Shown piece by piece: positions 36,364-46,107 of a stretch of DNA of 64,000 bases (position 1 is its first letter; each line of letters opens with the position of its first letter). The translations under genes and the position numbers were made by a program. The DNA is taken from positions 89,656 to 153,655 of the forward strand of contig CAVTQA010000045.1 in NCBI GenBank assembly GCA_963736715.1, read 5' to 3'. The notes beneath the pieces are model-generated. The model saw nothing but the letters and a program-made list of their open reading frames with translations. It was not told the DNA's origin and ran no database searches. Source of the stretch: AP-15 sp963736715 (GTDB lineage: Bacteria; Pseudomonadota; Alphaproteobacteria; ATCC43930; CGMCC-115725).

Positions 36364-36807
36364 CTAGCTGAGGCGGAACAGTACGGCAAAAAAGGCGAAG
36401 AGGCCGATGCCGATGAGGAGGATGGCGATCGCCAGAACTGGCGAGTTCATTCCCTCCTTGGTTACTCCGGCGATCAGCGCGAACGATCCGCCCCACAGGT
36501 AACGAACCGTCCACCGGTACTGCCAAATTGAGACGACGAGTGCGAGGACGCCGCACGAAATCAGCGCCAGCCCGAGATATTCAGGAGCGGTCGGAAGATA
36601 GGCGGAGCGGGCTCCGGGGATCTGTTGCAAGTGGTTGAAGTACTGGACGATCGCGAAGCCGAAGCCGATCAGTGCCACGGCGGTGCGCAGCCACGACATT
36701 ATCGTGCGTTCGAGGGCAAGGCGGGTGCGCAGCCAGGCAAAATGACTGTCCGCGGTAACCCTGACCTCGAACCTCTCGCTGCTCGGGCCTGCGCGCGTCT
36801 CTGTCAT
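36364..36807 (-). CDS. DUF202 family membrane protein, copy B
   Basis: A 147-residue protein beginning MTETRAGPSSERFEVRVTA, with the conserved core FAWLRTRLALERTIMSWLR and three hydrophobic spans (VALIGFGFAIVQYF, ALISCGVLALVVSIW, LAIAILLIGIGLFAFFAV). This is the intact paralogue of the gene at 28565; the two are about 80% alike by eye. The function of DUF202 is unknown. The start at 36807 is preferred over an upstream in-frame ATG because both copies agree from here. Confidence 0.85.
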   Translation of the reverse strand: MTETRAGPSSERFEVRVTADSHFAWLRTRLALERTIMSWLRTAVALIGFGFAIVQYFNHLQQIPGARSAYLPTAPEYLGLALISCGVLALVVSIWQYRWTVRYLWGGSFALIAGVTKEGMNSPVLAIAILLIGIGLFAFFAVLFRLS

Positions 36808-36912
36808 TCCGGTGCCGTTGGCTGGTTGCGGCGCGTGCGCCAACCGCGCTTTTTTCGCGCCAGCGTTGAAGGCGCGTTCAAGCAGGGTCCGGGGACGCAA
36901 CTGAGGCTTCCG

Positions 36913-37446
36913 TCATCCCCGCTCCGTTGGGCTGCCGCCCGACAAAAACATGCGCTCGAGCCTGCCCTCGCCGAGCGCCTCGCTGAGGACGCGGAAGGCG
37001 CAATACGGGAGCAGCACCATAAGCATGATGAGGTAACCGGCGAGCGTTTCCTCGAGGCGAGAACCAAAGAGGTCGCCAAGCGAGGCGGCGATCGACCGGC
37101 GATGAAACAGGCCGACGACGGCTTCCTCGATGATGGTCATGATGATCAGCAGCACCAAAAGACCGAACGCCTTACGCAGCGTCGGCCAGATCAGCGGGCC
37201 CGTGGTGGTGCGGCCGCCGATCCTCATCGCCTCGCCGACCAACATGAATTTCGCCAGTAACACGGCCTTGACGATGGCGATGCCCCAAGGAGTGAATTCG
37301 ATGCCTTGGGTGCGCAGGACCGCCGTCTTCAATAGGATCACCGCTCCGAGGGTGACGTAGAGATAAAGAGAAATGAACACGAGCTTCTTGAGCTCGTGCA
37401 TTGCCCGTTGGTGCAGCGGCGGTTTTGCGGCTGTCTCAGTTATCAC
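36913..37446 (-). CDS. Uncharacterised multi-span membrane protein
   Basis: A 177-residue protein with GTG start and four hydrophobic stretches (about 22-45, 55-75, 90-112, 135-165). It contains charged loops GGRTTTGPLIWPTLRKAF and EEAVVGLFHRR. No family recognised. Its start overlaps the wrecked FGE gene by 11 bp, and 105 bp separate it from DUF202 copy B. Confidence 0.7.
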   Translation of the reverse strand: MITETAAKPPLHQRAMHELKKLVFISLYLYVTLGAVILLKTAVLRTQGIEFTPWGIAIVKAVLLAKFMLVGEAMRIGGRTTTGPLIWPTLRKAFGLLVLLIIMTIIEEAVVGLFHRRSIAASLGDLFGSRLEETLAGYLIMLMVLLPYCAFRVLSEALGEGRLERMFLSGGSPTERG

Positions 37447-38414
37447 GATAATCTCCTGCTGCGTCGCAGCGGAAGCCGATGTGGCTCATGCCGCTGTCGC
37501 CCATTTGCGCGTGGCGCGCCGCCGGGCGGTAGCGCCGGCAGTAGTTGGGGGCCCAGAGAAACGAGCCACCCTTTACCACCTTGCCGGGATGGAGCACCGG
37601 GGTTGAGCGACATCGAGGCTCGCCTCTAACGGCGCAACCCGCGGATTATTCGGTGTGCAGCAAGGGCTTTCGGCCTTGGGCATAGTGCTAGCGCTGAACC
37701 AATCGGTGGTCCATTCCCAGACATTGCCGCCATATCGAACAGCCCGTAACCGTTTGCCGGGAAGACGCCGACCGGCGAGGTCCTCTCGAAACCGTCTGCA
37801 CAGAGGTTTTGCCAGGGGAATTCGCCCTGCCAGGTGTTTGCCATCTGGCGGCCTTCTGGAGCGAATTCGTCACCCCAGACAAATTCGGCGCCGTCAAATC
37901 CGCCGCGCGCCGCGAATTCCCACTCGGCCTCGGTCGGCAAGGCCTTGCCCGCCCAGTCGGCGTAAGCCTCTGCATCCTCGAACGCGACGTGAACGACAGG
38001 ATGATCCAGCCTTCCGGAAACCGAGCTGCCCTTGCCTACTGGATGGCGCCAATAAGCGCCCGGCTTCCATTCCCACCAATTCGAGATATTGCGCAAATCC
38101 ACCGGCCCGCGCGTCTTGCGGAAAACCAGTGAGCCGGGTTTGAGCATATGCGGTAACGCGCCCGGGTAGTCAGCCGGATTCGGTATGCGCTCGGCGACCG
38201 TGCGATAGCCCGTGGCAGCGACAAAGGCGGCAAACTGACGATTGGTCACGGGACAGGGATCGATAAGAACCCATTGACCCGCACGCGGTCCGCTGGGGCC
38301 TCTTCCGGGTAGTGGGCATCGGAACCCATCCGGAACTCGTCCCCCTCGATCCACACCATTCCGCGTGTCGGATGCGCAAGAGCGGCGCAGTCAGTGGCGT
38401 TCACTATAGCCAAG
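37436..38414 (-). pseudogene. Second FGE-type gene, several frameshifts
   Basis: Pieces of an FGE/SUMF1 protein occur in three frames: MVWIEGDEFRMGSDAHYPEE from about 38358, then NRQFAAFVAATGY through ALPTEAEWEFAARGG, then GGSFLWAPNYCRRYRPAARH and SHIGFRC up to the stop at 37436. Shifts lie near 38266, 37726 and 37600-37660. The active-site segment reads LWAPNYC, so the first catalytic Cys is Trp even if the frames are joined. Hence it cannot be a normal FGE. It resembles the intact FGE at 32327 and probably arose by duplication. Confidence 0.8.
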
Positions 38415-38477
38415 TCAAATTCCTTAAATTATGCCTTCTGCTGATTGCAAAGGCGCTACCCCGCAGCTGCTAAACCC

Positions 38478-39116
38478 TCAGTATGGGTATGGATAGGGAG
38501 CATAGGGCGGCGGGTAATAGCCCGGGTATCCGTAAGGCCGGTAGTACGGTGCGGCAGCGGCGCCATACCAATAGGCTCGCCGCGCGGTGCGTCGGGCCAC
38601 GCCGGCAAACGACAGCGGCGTGAGAGGCATGCCGATAATGTCGACAAATACCGAAGCCGGGCCGTCGGCGCCTGCCAGGTCACCCTCCAGCACGCGCACA
38701 TCGAAGGTCAGCCGATCGGCTTCGAGATGCGGGGTCCGCAGCTCGACAACGACATCATGGGCCGAAAGGCCATCCTTGCTCAGCACGGATACGGTGGCGT
38801 TCGGGGCGTCTTTGGCGAAGTCGCCGGTAGTCCATTCCTCGAGCAGCGCCTCGGTCGGCAGGTGCCCTGCGGCTCTCACCGGCCGATCGGCGAACACAAT
38901 CGACGTCGGGCCTACGCCGGCCAGTGTCAGGGTCTGGCCTTGCAGACTGGCGCCGTGCGCGTTCATGACGAACAGCGACGGCACCATGTCGACCTTCACC
39001 GACGACTTGCCCGGCGTCGATGCGCTTGGGGCGGCGGTGGTCGGCGTTTGGGCGCCTGCCATCACTGGCATACAGAGCAACCCCCCAATCGCGATCGCGA
39101 GAATGAACCAACTCAT
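38478..39116 (-). CDS. Uncharacterised periplasmic protein, family copy A
   Basis: A 212-residue exported protein (signal peptide to about AGA-QTP, residue 22). The core has LTLAGVGPTSIVFADRP, then LSAHDVVVELRTP and FVDIIGMPLTPLSFAGVARR near 165-184, followed by a Tyr/Pro-rich tail (PYYRPYGYPGYYPPPYAPYP). A second copy lies at 50578-51113. I do not know a family for it. The tail is unusual and suggests a surface or matrix role, but that is conjecture. The stop codon of the signal-bearing lipoprotein gene at 39113 overlaps its start. Confidence 0.75.
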   Translation of the reverse strand: MSWFILAIAIGGLLCMPVMAGAQTPTTAAPSASTPGKSSVKVDMVPSLFVMNAHGASLQGQTLTLAGVGPTSIVFADRPVRAAGHLPTEALLEEWTTGDFAKDAPNATVSVLSKDGLSAHDVVVELRTPHLEADRLTFDVRVLEGDLAGADGPASVFVDIIGMPLTPLSFAGVARRTARRAYWYGAAAAPYYRPYGYPGYYPPPYAPYPYPY

Positions 39117-39343
39117 CGCCCAATCGCCTTCAAATAAGCTGATTCATCCTCTACGCGCCGAACACAGATTGCATGGCACGCATCGTAATCCCCGGGGTTC
39201 TCTGCAATGCAGAGGGTGCATTGCTGTCCGGCTATATCCGAGCGACCTGCGGCGGTCCCTGGATTGGGTTCAGCGCATCCAGTGAAAAGGGCGGCGACTG
39301 TCGCTGCGACAAGGGCGAACCGCCCAAGACTGTCTTCACTCAT
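39113..39343 (-). CDS. Small lipoprotein, four cysteines
   Basis: A 76-residue protein with a lipobox (LFTGC at residues 19-23) and a mature part containing CTLCIAENPGDYDACHAIC, i.e. a CxxC and a CxxxC spaced by 9. This could be a small redox or metal-binding lipoprotein; no family recognised. It sits between the OmpA-type gene upstream and the periplasmic copy A gene downstream (4-bp overlap). Confidence 0.6.
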   Translation of the reverse strand: MSEDSLGRFALVAATVAALFTGCAEPNPGTAAGRSDIAGQQCTLCIAENPGDYDACHAICVRRVEDESAYLKAIGR

Positions 39344-39359
39344 AGTTGCGGGCTCCTTA

Positions 39360-39926
39360 TCAGGTGCCGGGGCCGGCTAGGGTGAGCTCGACGCGGCGGT
39401 TCTGGGCCCGCCCTTGCGGCGTATCGTTCGGCGCGATCGGATCGGCATCCCCAAGACCCCGCTCCGAAACCAGGTTTGGATTGACCCCCTGGGAGATCAG
39501 GAAGTTTCCAACGGTTTGCGCCCGTTTCAGCGAGAGTTGCTGGTTGCTGTCGACCCCCTGCGCACGCAGTTCGGGGCCGATCGGAACGTTATCCGTGTAG
39601 CCGGTCACGATGATCGTGGTCTGCACGAAGGGCGCAAGAACCGGGGCCATTTTGGCGATCGTCTGGGCAGCCGCGGGAGGCATCTGCCAGCTGCCAGACG
39701 GGAACAGCAGATCGCTGTTCACGGCGACTTTGATCGCTCCCTGCAGCCGCGTGATGTGGACCTGCTGTTGCGAGATTTCGCCCGAGAGCCGCTGGTTGAG
39801 CTGGTTGTAGTCGTTTTCGAGTGCGTTGTATTGCTGCGCCGGCACGCAAGCCGAAAGGATCAGTCCGATCAAGGAAATCATAATCCCCGCGGGCGCGGCA
39901 GCGCGAGACAGACGGTCGGTAATCAT
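39360..39926 (-). CDS. OmpA-family peptidoglycan-binding lipoprotein, copy A
   Basis: A 188-residue lipoprotein. The lipobox is LSAC near residue 27 and a short coiled-coil follows (residues 35-60). The OmpA/MotB domain (about 70-185) has IIVTGYTDNVPIG, the LSLKRAQTV segment and NDTPQGRAQNRRVEL, the diaminopimelate-binding signature. It anchors the outer membrane to peptidoglycan. A second, frameshifted copy is at 54029-54567. Confidence 0.9.
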   Translation of the reverse strand: MITDRLSRAAAPAGIMISLIGLILSACVPAQQYNALENDYNQLNQRLSGEISQQQVHITRLQGAIKVAVNSDLLFPSGSWQMPPAAAQTIAKMAPVLAPFVQTTIIVTGYTDNVPIGPELRAQGVDSNQQLSLKRAQTVGNFLISQGVNPNLVSERGLGDADPIAPNDTPQGRAQNRRVELTLAGPGT

Positions 39927-40118
39927 TTTTTCTCCCCTTGCTGATGTGAGCGCTTACGATTTCCCACGGTACGCACCCCGTTATGGAGCGCCCCCCATCT
40001 CATCGCTAGTCCGGGGCGCCTACCACCGCCCATCGTGGTGGAGGAGTAAATCGGGATCTATGCACTTTCGACAGAAATGCCCAAGACGCGCCATCGGGCG
40101 AATCGCCGCGGAGTACCA

Positions 40119-40337
40119 TCAATCTAAGGCTGCGAGCCCTGGAGCGGCATCCATCGCCGCTCCCTCGCGCGCGGCGGCGGCGTCCCACATGAGGCGCGGG
40201 TCGAAGGTCTCGGCGGCGAACATGGTCAGGATCACGACGGCGCAAAAGGCGAGGGCGCCGGCGCCGGGCTCGATCGTGATCACTGCGCCGAAGGCGACGA
40301 ATGCGCCGAGCAGCAACTCCATGAAAATGTCAATCAT
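40119..40337 (-). pseudogene. PqiA C-terminal fragment (duplicate)
   Basis: A 72-codon frame, MIDIFMELLLGAFVAFGAVI through AETFDPRLMWDAA, corresponding to the last about 60 residues of the PqiA gene at 46108-47393. The rest of PqiA is absent. The DNA is nearly identical to 46162-46322 in the same orientation (about 90% by eye), indicating a recent partial duplication. Confidence 0.85.
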
Positions 40338-40339
40338 CG
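40178..40339. repeat. Direct repeat, about 162 bp (partner at 46162-46322)
   Basis: This segment and 46162-46322 share long identical runs (for example gtcccacatgaggcgcgggt and cgagcagcaactccatgaaa). Both lie in the same orientation at the end of PqiA coding sequence. Recombination between them would excise about 6 kb containing the MscS channel, sulfatase 3 and AraC 1. Confidence 0.85.
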
Positions 40340-40368
40340 CATAGACGAGGCGGCGCAGCCGCTCTCGA

Positions 40369-42541
40369 TCACGCTGCCGCGGGCTGGGTCAGCTCGAGCG
40401 CGCGGTGTGCGACAGCGGCGCTGGAGGGTTCGCCGTCGCCGGCGATCTGCACAGTCGGGAAGGCGAATTTGATGCCATTGGCATCGAACGCCTTTTTGAT
40501 CATGGCGAGGGCCTGTCGCCGAATAGGGAAATTCTCGCCGGGCAGGGTCATCATCTTCATTCGCAGCTGCACCGCGAAATCGCCGAGCGCATCGACGCCC
40601 TGCATCTTCAGCGGTTCGATGATCAGCGGCTTGAATTCGGGGTCCGCGGCCAGTTCGAGACCGATCTGCTTGATCAGCTTTCTCGCCTTGTCGATATCGC
40701 TGTCATAGGTGATGCCCACCGTCAGCTTGTCGATGGTCCAGTCGCGACTCTGGTTCTGGACCGCGCCCAACACGCCGAACGGCACGGTGTAGAGCGCGCC
40801 GCGTTGATGCCGCAGCTTGACCGAGCGGATGCTGAAGCCTTCGACGGTGCCCTTGTAGTTGCCGCTCTGGATGTATTCGCCGACGCGGAAGGCATCGTCG
40901 AGCAGGTAGAACATGCCGGCGACGATGTCGCGGACAAAATTCTGACAACCAAAGCCGATCGCAACTCCAACGACGCTCAAGCCGGCGACCAGCGGGCCGA
41001 TTTCGAAGCCCATCGCCGCCAGCGCCATCAGCACCGCGACAGCAATCACGACGACGAACAGGATATTGCGGAAAATCGGCAGCAATGTGCGCATGCGCGC
41101 CCGCCGCCGCGCCTCGTCGGTGTTCGGCTGACCGAGATCCTCGGCCTCGGCGAGTTTGCGGTCGATCGCCGTCTTTGTTGCCTGCCACAGCAGGTCGGCG
41201 ACGAGGAGGATGATGGCAGCGCTCAACGCGCCGTGGACAAGGCGGGCGAACAGCGTGTCCTCCTTGCCAAGGATGTGCGCGTCAAGGCCCCAGCCCCAGG
41301 CGAGGACCGCTGCGGCGCCGACGATCAACAACGCCCGCAAACCGCGCTCGAGGCTTACCTCGATGACGCTTGGCAGACCATCACCAACCCGCAGCGAACC
41401 GGGCGGCTGAAGGAGGTGCTCGACCGTGCGCCTGATCGCGAGGTTGGCGAGGGGCACAGTGACGATAACCAGAACGAGCCAGAAACCCGGCATCGCTCTC
41501 GCCACCCACAGCCCCCACAACAGCACGATGCCGACCGTCAGTAGCGCGTTCTGTGCGCCTCGGCCGAGGCTAAGCCTCTTGAGTGACGGAGCTTCTGTGG
41601 CCTGGTCCGGCTGCACTGGCCGGCGCCAGACGGCTTCCAGCGCAATGGCGAGAAGACCAAGGCCAAGCACGTAGGCGAGGAGCTGACGCTCCTCCAACGA
41701 AAAGCCGAGAGCGCTGAGCACGGCGATGGTGACCCAGCCGAAAGCGAACCACCCGACAAAGACGGTGAGCCGCCGGCACCAGAACCGCGCGGCCACCGTA
41801 TCCGTCGGAACGACGCGGAAGCGCTCAGCGTCGGGAGCGAGAAGAAAATCGCCGACGACCACCGCGATACGGGTGATGAGGAAGGCGACGAGATAGCCGA
41901 GCAGCATCTGGCGAAGGAGCGGCGGCCAATTGAACGCAAAGAAGGGGGCGAGGCTGCCGATGGCGAACGCTACGACCACGCCGAAGGCAAAGGCGAGGCG
42001 CGCAGCGACGAGACGCAGCCGGTCGTTAACTGTCTCCATTGGAAGTTCGGCGAGGCGCTGGCGTGTCTTCTGCGTCGCCTTACGAAATAGCCATTCGACG
42101 CCGAAGCCCAAAGCCGCAAAAGCAAGGACGAGTACCGGGACGGTCCCCCGAGTTGGAATCTCTGCCCGGATGAGGCCGACGGCCTCTTCGAACCGGTTCG
42201 GCAAAATGGGGAGCGCGGCGGCGAGGGCGCCGATGTGCTCTCGGGTCGCGCCGACGCGCGCATCGATGTATTCCGAAACCGTCTCTTCGTGCGGCTTCGG
42301 TTTTTCGGCGGCTTCGGCCGCGTGCTGCTGCTCCAGCAACCACTTCTGGATCTTCGGATTGGCGAGCAATGCCGTAAACTCGGCGATCTCCGGCGACAGT
42401 CGCCTCCTCTCCGCTCGCCGACGATGATTTCCCGGCCGCATGCTGCGCCGCAAAAGCGCCGGACATCGGCACGGCCGCGAGAATGATTGCGGCAAGGCAG
42501 ATCGCCGCGGCACCGAGACGCTGCTGATCGTGTGTCGCCAT
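40369..42541 (-). pseudogene. MscS family mechanosensitive channel, large; frameshift after signal peptide
   Basis: The main frame (42513 to 40369) encodes about ten hydrophobic spans, then an MscS domain: GLSVVGVAIGFGCQNFVRDI, then FYLLDDAFRVGEYIQSG and the beta domain with GTVEGFSIRSVKLRHQRG. The matching signal peptide (MATHDQQRLGAAAICLAAII, start 42541) is in another frame; the frames meet if one base is changed near 42405-42415. The intact protein would be about 720 residues, like MscM/YbdG-type large channels that release solutes under osmotic stress. The start at 42513 alone would lack the signal sequence. The shift may be an error. Confidence 0.82.
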
Positions 42542-42722
42542 TTGGATCACCCCTGTTCCCGACGCTCCCACCGACTCGTGGTTCATTTTACCAGAGGGCA
42601 TCATCAGAGACTTAAAAAATCCCACGCTGCCAACGTGGGGCCGGCAGCGCGGCCCTAATGACCAGGTCCTCGTGCTGGTTGCCGGAGACGGCGCCCTGCA
42701 ACTTCTTTCATCCTTTGTCCAG

Positions 42723-43172
42723 TCAGTCCCCCGCCAAGCCGCCGACACCGACGCCGGTGATCTTGCCCGCCGCATCGAAGCCGAACAGCAGGCTGGTCGC
42801 GTCGCCGCGCGGGAAGACGAATTTCACGACATAGAAGGTCTGGTCGCCGCGCTTTCGGGTTTGCACAATTTCGGCGCGCAGTGGTGAAGCTCCGTATTCA
42901 TTGAGGGCGTGGGACATTGCCTCGACGGCGGCGTCGGTCACCTGGGCGCGGTAGGCGGGCGCATATTGCGAGTGGTCCGTTCGACCGGCCTGCATCTCGG
43001 TGAACCAGTGCATCGCGAACGCCGTCACGCTAACCTGCGTCGGCCCACCGCTCGCGGCATCGGCGCGGGCCGGGGCGATACCACCGGCCGAAAGCGCGGC
43101 GACCAGAACGGATGCGCCAAGGCAGCGCCACCACGCCGCGCCGTGTCCGAATGTTAGGTCGCATGCTTTCAT
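42723..43172 (-). CDS. Exported hypothetical protein, NTF2/SnoaL-like
   Basis: A 149-residue protein with a signal peptide (residues 1-37, ending APARADA). The mature part WFTEMQAGRTDHSQYAPAYR then VTDAAVEAMSHALNEYG resembles NTF2-like folds, but no active site is visible. No family name can be assigned. It lies between sulfatase 3 and the MscS gene on the same strand. Confidence 0.65.
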   Translation of the reverse strand: MKACDLTFGHGAAWWRCLGASVLVAALSAGGIAPARADAASGGPTQVSVTAFAMHWFTEMQAGRTDHSQYAPAYRAQVTDAAVEAMSHALNEYGASPLRAEIVQTRKRGDQTFYVVKFVFPRGDATSLLFGFDAAGKITGVGVGGLAGD

Positions 43173-43238
43173 CGTACCTGCGCCTCACCGAACACGCCGA
43201 ACGAGGGGCGGCCGGGACCTCCCCCTTCGCCATCGCGA

Positions 43239-44920
43239 TCAGCCGCCGCCGCCTTGGACGTGCGGCTCTGGCTGGTCCTTCAGCAAGGGTAACGGGTTGT
43301 CAGGATGTTGAAGATCCGGAACCAGGTCGTTCGAGGCGCCGCCCGGGAAGCGCTTGATGTTCGGATACTTCATGATCGACTTGTCAAAGTCGAGGATGAC
43401 CGGCTCGAGCAGTGCCAACGCCCACGCATTGTCCTGGCCCGCATACTTGCCCGGCGAAGTGGACAGAACGCGGGTCGGCGCGGCACCATTAAAGGTCATG
43501 TCGTACTTCTCGTACGGATCCATGGTCAGGTTATAGATCGCGCCGATGGCACCGAGGTTCGCGGTTGCGCCGAGCCACGGAATCCTTCGCCGTGTAGAGA
43601 TACTTCCACGCGATGTGCACCCAGGGCTCGCTCGGATCACTGCCGATATCGGCGCGTACTCCGTAGAAGGTCTCGCCATCGACGTAGACCCACGAGGCCC
43701 GCGCCGAGTGCGGTGCCTTGCCCAGGATGTAGGCACTATTGTCGATGCTGTCGAAATAGATCGGCTTGCCGTCGTTGCCGACCCAATCGTGCGGCGGCGG
43801 CGTCAGACCGACCATTGCGGCCAATGTCGCCCAGGCGTCGATGTGCGACATCATCTCGCCATACTGCACGCCTGCCGCAATGTGGTTCGGCCACCACATG
43901 ATGCCGGGGACGCGCCAGCCGCCTTCGAACGGGGTACCTTTCTCGCCACGAAACGGCGTGGTCCCGGCATCGGGATAGGCATCGAGCCAGGCACCGTTGT
44001 CGGCGGTCAAGATGACGATCGTATTGGGTGCCTGCGGCCCGGATAGTAGCCGTGATCCGGCCGATATCGGCATCGAGCTCCATCAGCGAATCCGAGTAGT
44101 CGCCAAGATGCGACTTCCCTCTGAACTCCGGCGCCGCGTTGGTCGGGTTGTGCATCTTGATGAAGTTGACGTCCATGAAGAATGGCTGACTGCCGTTCGC
44201 GTGTTGCTGGATGTAGGCGATCGCCGAATCCGTTTGGCGAATGTCAAAGGTCGCAAGGGAGTCGTAGCTGATCGTGCCGACCCTCGTGGCGGGCTGCCCG
44301 GCCACCCCTTCCCATTCGCCCAAATTCACGACGCTGTCGTACGTCTGATTGAATTGCGGGTTGTACGATGGGAACCAGGGATGGAAAAAATTCGAGGTGT
44401 CGTTGTAGGCATAGACGCCGGCATAGTAGGCGGCAAATTCTTTCATCTCGTCGAAGCCGTGCTCGATCGGATAGGCCACGGGCTTGTCGCCCATGTGCCA
44501 TTTTCCGGAGAAGTACGTCGTGTAGCCATTCTTCTTGAAGAATTCGGCGATCGTCGGGGTTTCCTTGCGCAAGTAGTTCTCGTCACCCGGGGCCACGACG
44601 ATCGACAGCGCCGAGCGGATCGGAAGACGCCCGGTCAGGAACGAGGCGCGGCCCGCGGTGCAGCTCGCCTGGCCGTACCAGTTCGTGAAAACCGCACCTT
44701 CCTTGGCGATCTGATCGACGTTGGGTGTCGGGTGGCCGAGCGACGCGCCGCCGCCCGAATAGGCGCCGAAATCATTCCACCCGGTATCGTCGGTCATTAG
44801 CATGACAATGTTGGGCCGCTTCTGCTGAGCCTGTGCCGGGCTTATGACCGCGGCTGCGGCCAGCAACGACCCGGCGGCAAACGCGCCGAACCTTGGCCAT
44901 GTGAGATGTCGAGCCTTCAT
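43239..44920 (-). pseudogene. Exported arylsulfatase, two frameshifts
   Basis: The start at 44920 gives a signal peptide (to about residue 32, SPAQAQ), then a Cys-type sulfatase with CTAGR (C87) and the LMTDDTGWND metal site. The frame changes near 44040 (after ELDADIGRITATIRAAG) and again near 43580 (after WKYLYTAKDSVARRN), continuing as LTMDPYEKYDMTFNG to the stop at 43239. Joined it is about 560 residues. It would be the only one of the three sulfatases exported to the periplasm. The two shifts could be real inactivation or base-call errors. Confidence 0.8.
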
Positions 44921-45042
44921 CTTCCGCCTCCGGTTGTCGACAGTTCGGCAAGGATGCCGGAGGTGATTGTGCTCGCGCCCCGAATCGGAGCGCTATTCAG
45001 TTTTGGCAGAAATGCGAAAGAGCCGACGGCGGCGCCGCGCCG

Positions 45043-45991
45043 CTACTGGCGCTGTTGACGGTGGGTAGCGGACGGTGATTCACCGAAAAGCCACTTGTAC
45101 TCGACGGCGAAGCGCCCGAATTGCCAAAAGCCGTAGCGCGTGGCGATCTCCTGTTACCGTTGTCGTGCCGGGAGCACCGTCGCGCAGGGCCCGCCGCGCC
45201 AGATGCATCCGGCGCAACATCAGGTATCGCTTCGGACTGGTGCCTAGCTGCTCCTGGCAGCAGATCCGCAATGTCCGGTCCGACACCCCGATCGCCTTGC
45301 AAAGCTCCGGTATGTAAAGCGGTTCATCGGAGCTTTCCTCCATAGCACTGCGAAACCGGCGCAAGATCAGTGAGTGACGGCGCCGGGCCGACTTGTCCTC
45401 GCGAACCTCTCCCTCATGGAGGCAGCCGACCATGGCTTCGATCAGCACCTGCTCGAGACCCCGCGCCGCCTGGGGATGGGCGATGATTTCGGAGGTCTCC
45501 TCCGCCAGTCGCCCGGCCGCCATGTGCAGTTGCTGGAGCCTTGCCATCGCGACTGGTGGGGGTGTGATGAGGAGCGGATCATGCGGCGGCGTCAGGTCGC
45601 ATCCGGCCATCGTCGCCCCGATGGACGCCATATCTTCGACCGGCAGCGACATTGCACCAAAGCTGGCCGACCTGGATGAGAGCTGATGCGAATCCTCTCC
45701 ATCGCTGTGTCGCGTGATGTCAGTCGGCTGCCATTCCACGCCGCTCCAAAACAGGCTCGGCCCCGATTGCGTGGGGAACGTAATGATGGCCCGCCCGGGC
45801 ACCATTGCCGAGTGAAAAATCCGCGGCAGATTGTCGGAGAAACGCTGCATCCACAGCCGATGCAGATCGATACGAATGAGTTTCGCAGCGAATTGTCCGC
45901 GCCCGGTGACCGTCAGCTCGGCCGTTGTTGCGCGGATCGCTACCGCGTAGTCATCGGGGTCGGTGAAGGTACGAACTGCGCTCGACGGCAT
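45043..45991 (-). pseudogene. AraC family transcriptional regulator 1, C-terminal frameshift
   Basis: The frame from 45991 encodes an N-terminal sensing domain followed by helix-turn-helix 1 (LYIPELCKAIGVSDRTLRI) and the start of the second. The stretch then leaves frame near 45150 (one extra base in ctcctg). The continuing frame reads EIATRYGFWQFGRFAVEYKW, the missing second recognition helix, and ends at 45043. Joined it is about 315 residues. It is paralogous to the two regulators at 54.6-56.7 kb. The sensing domain opens with a TFTDPDDY motif shared by all three. Confidence 0.8.
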
Positions 45992-46107
45992 GGTCGCCCT
46001 GGTCTCTCAGGCTGGATCGGCCGTCTAATAGCGGACTACCTGCCACCTTCTTTGATCCAGATCAAGCGTCATGAAAACTTCACACGTGGCCACATGCTCA
46101 GGTAAAC

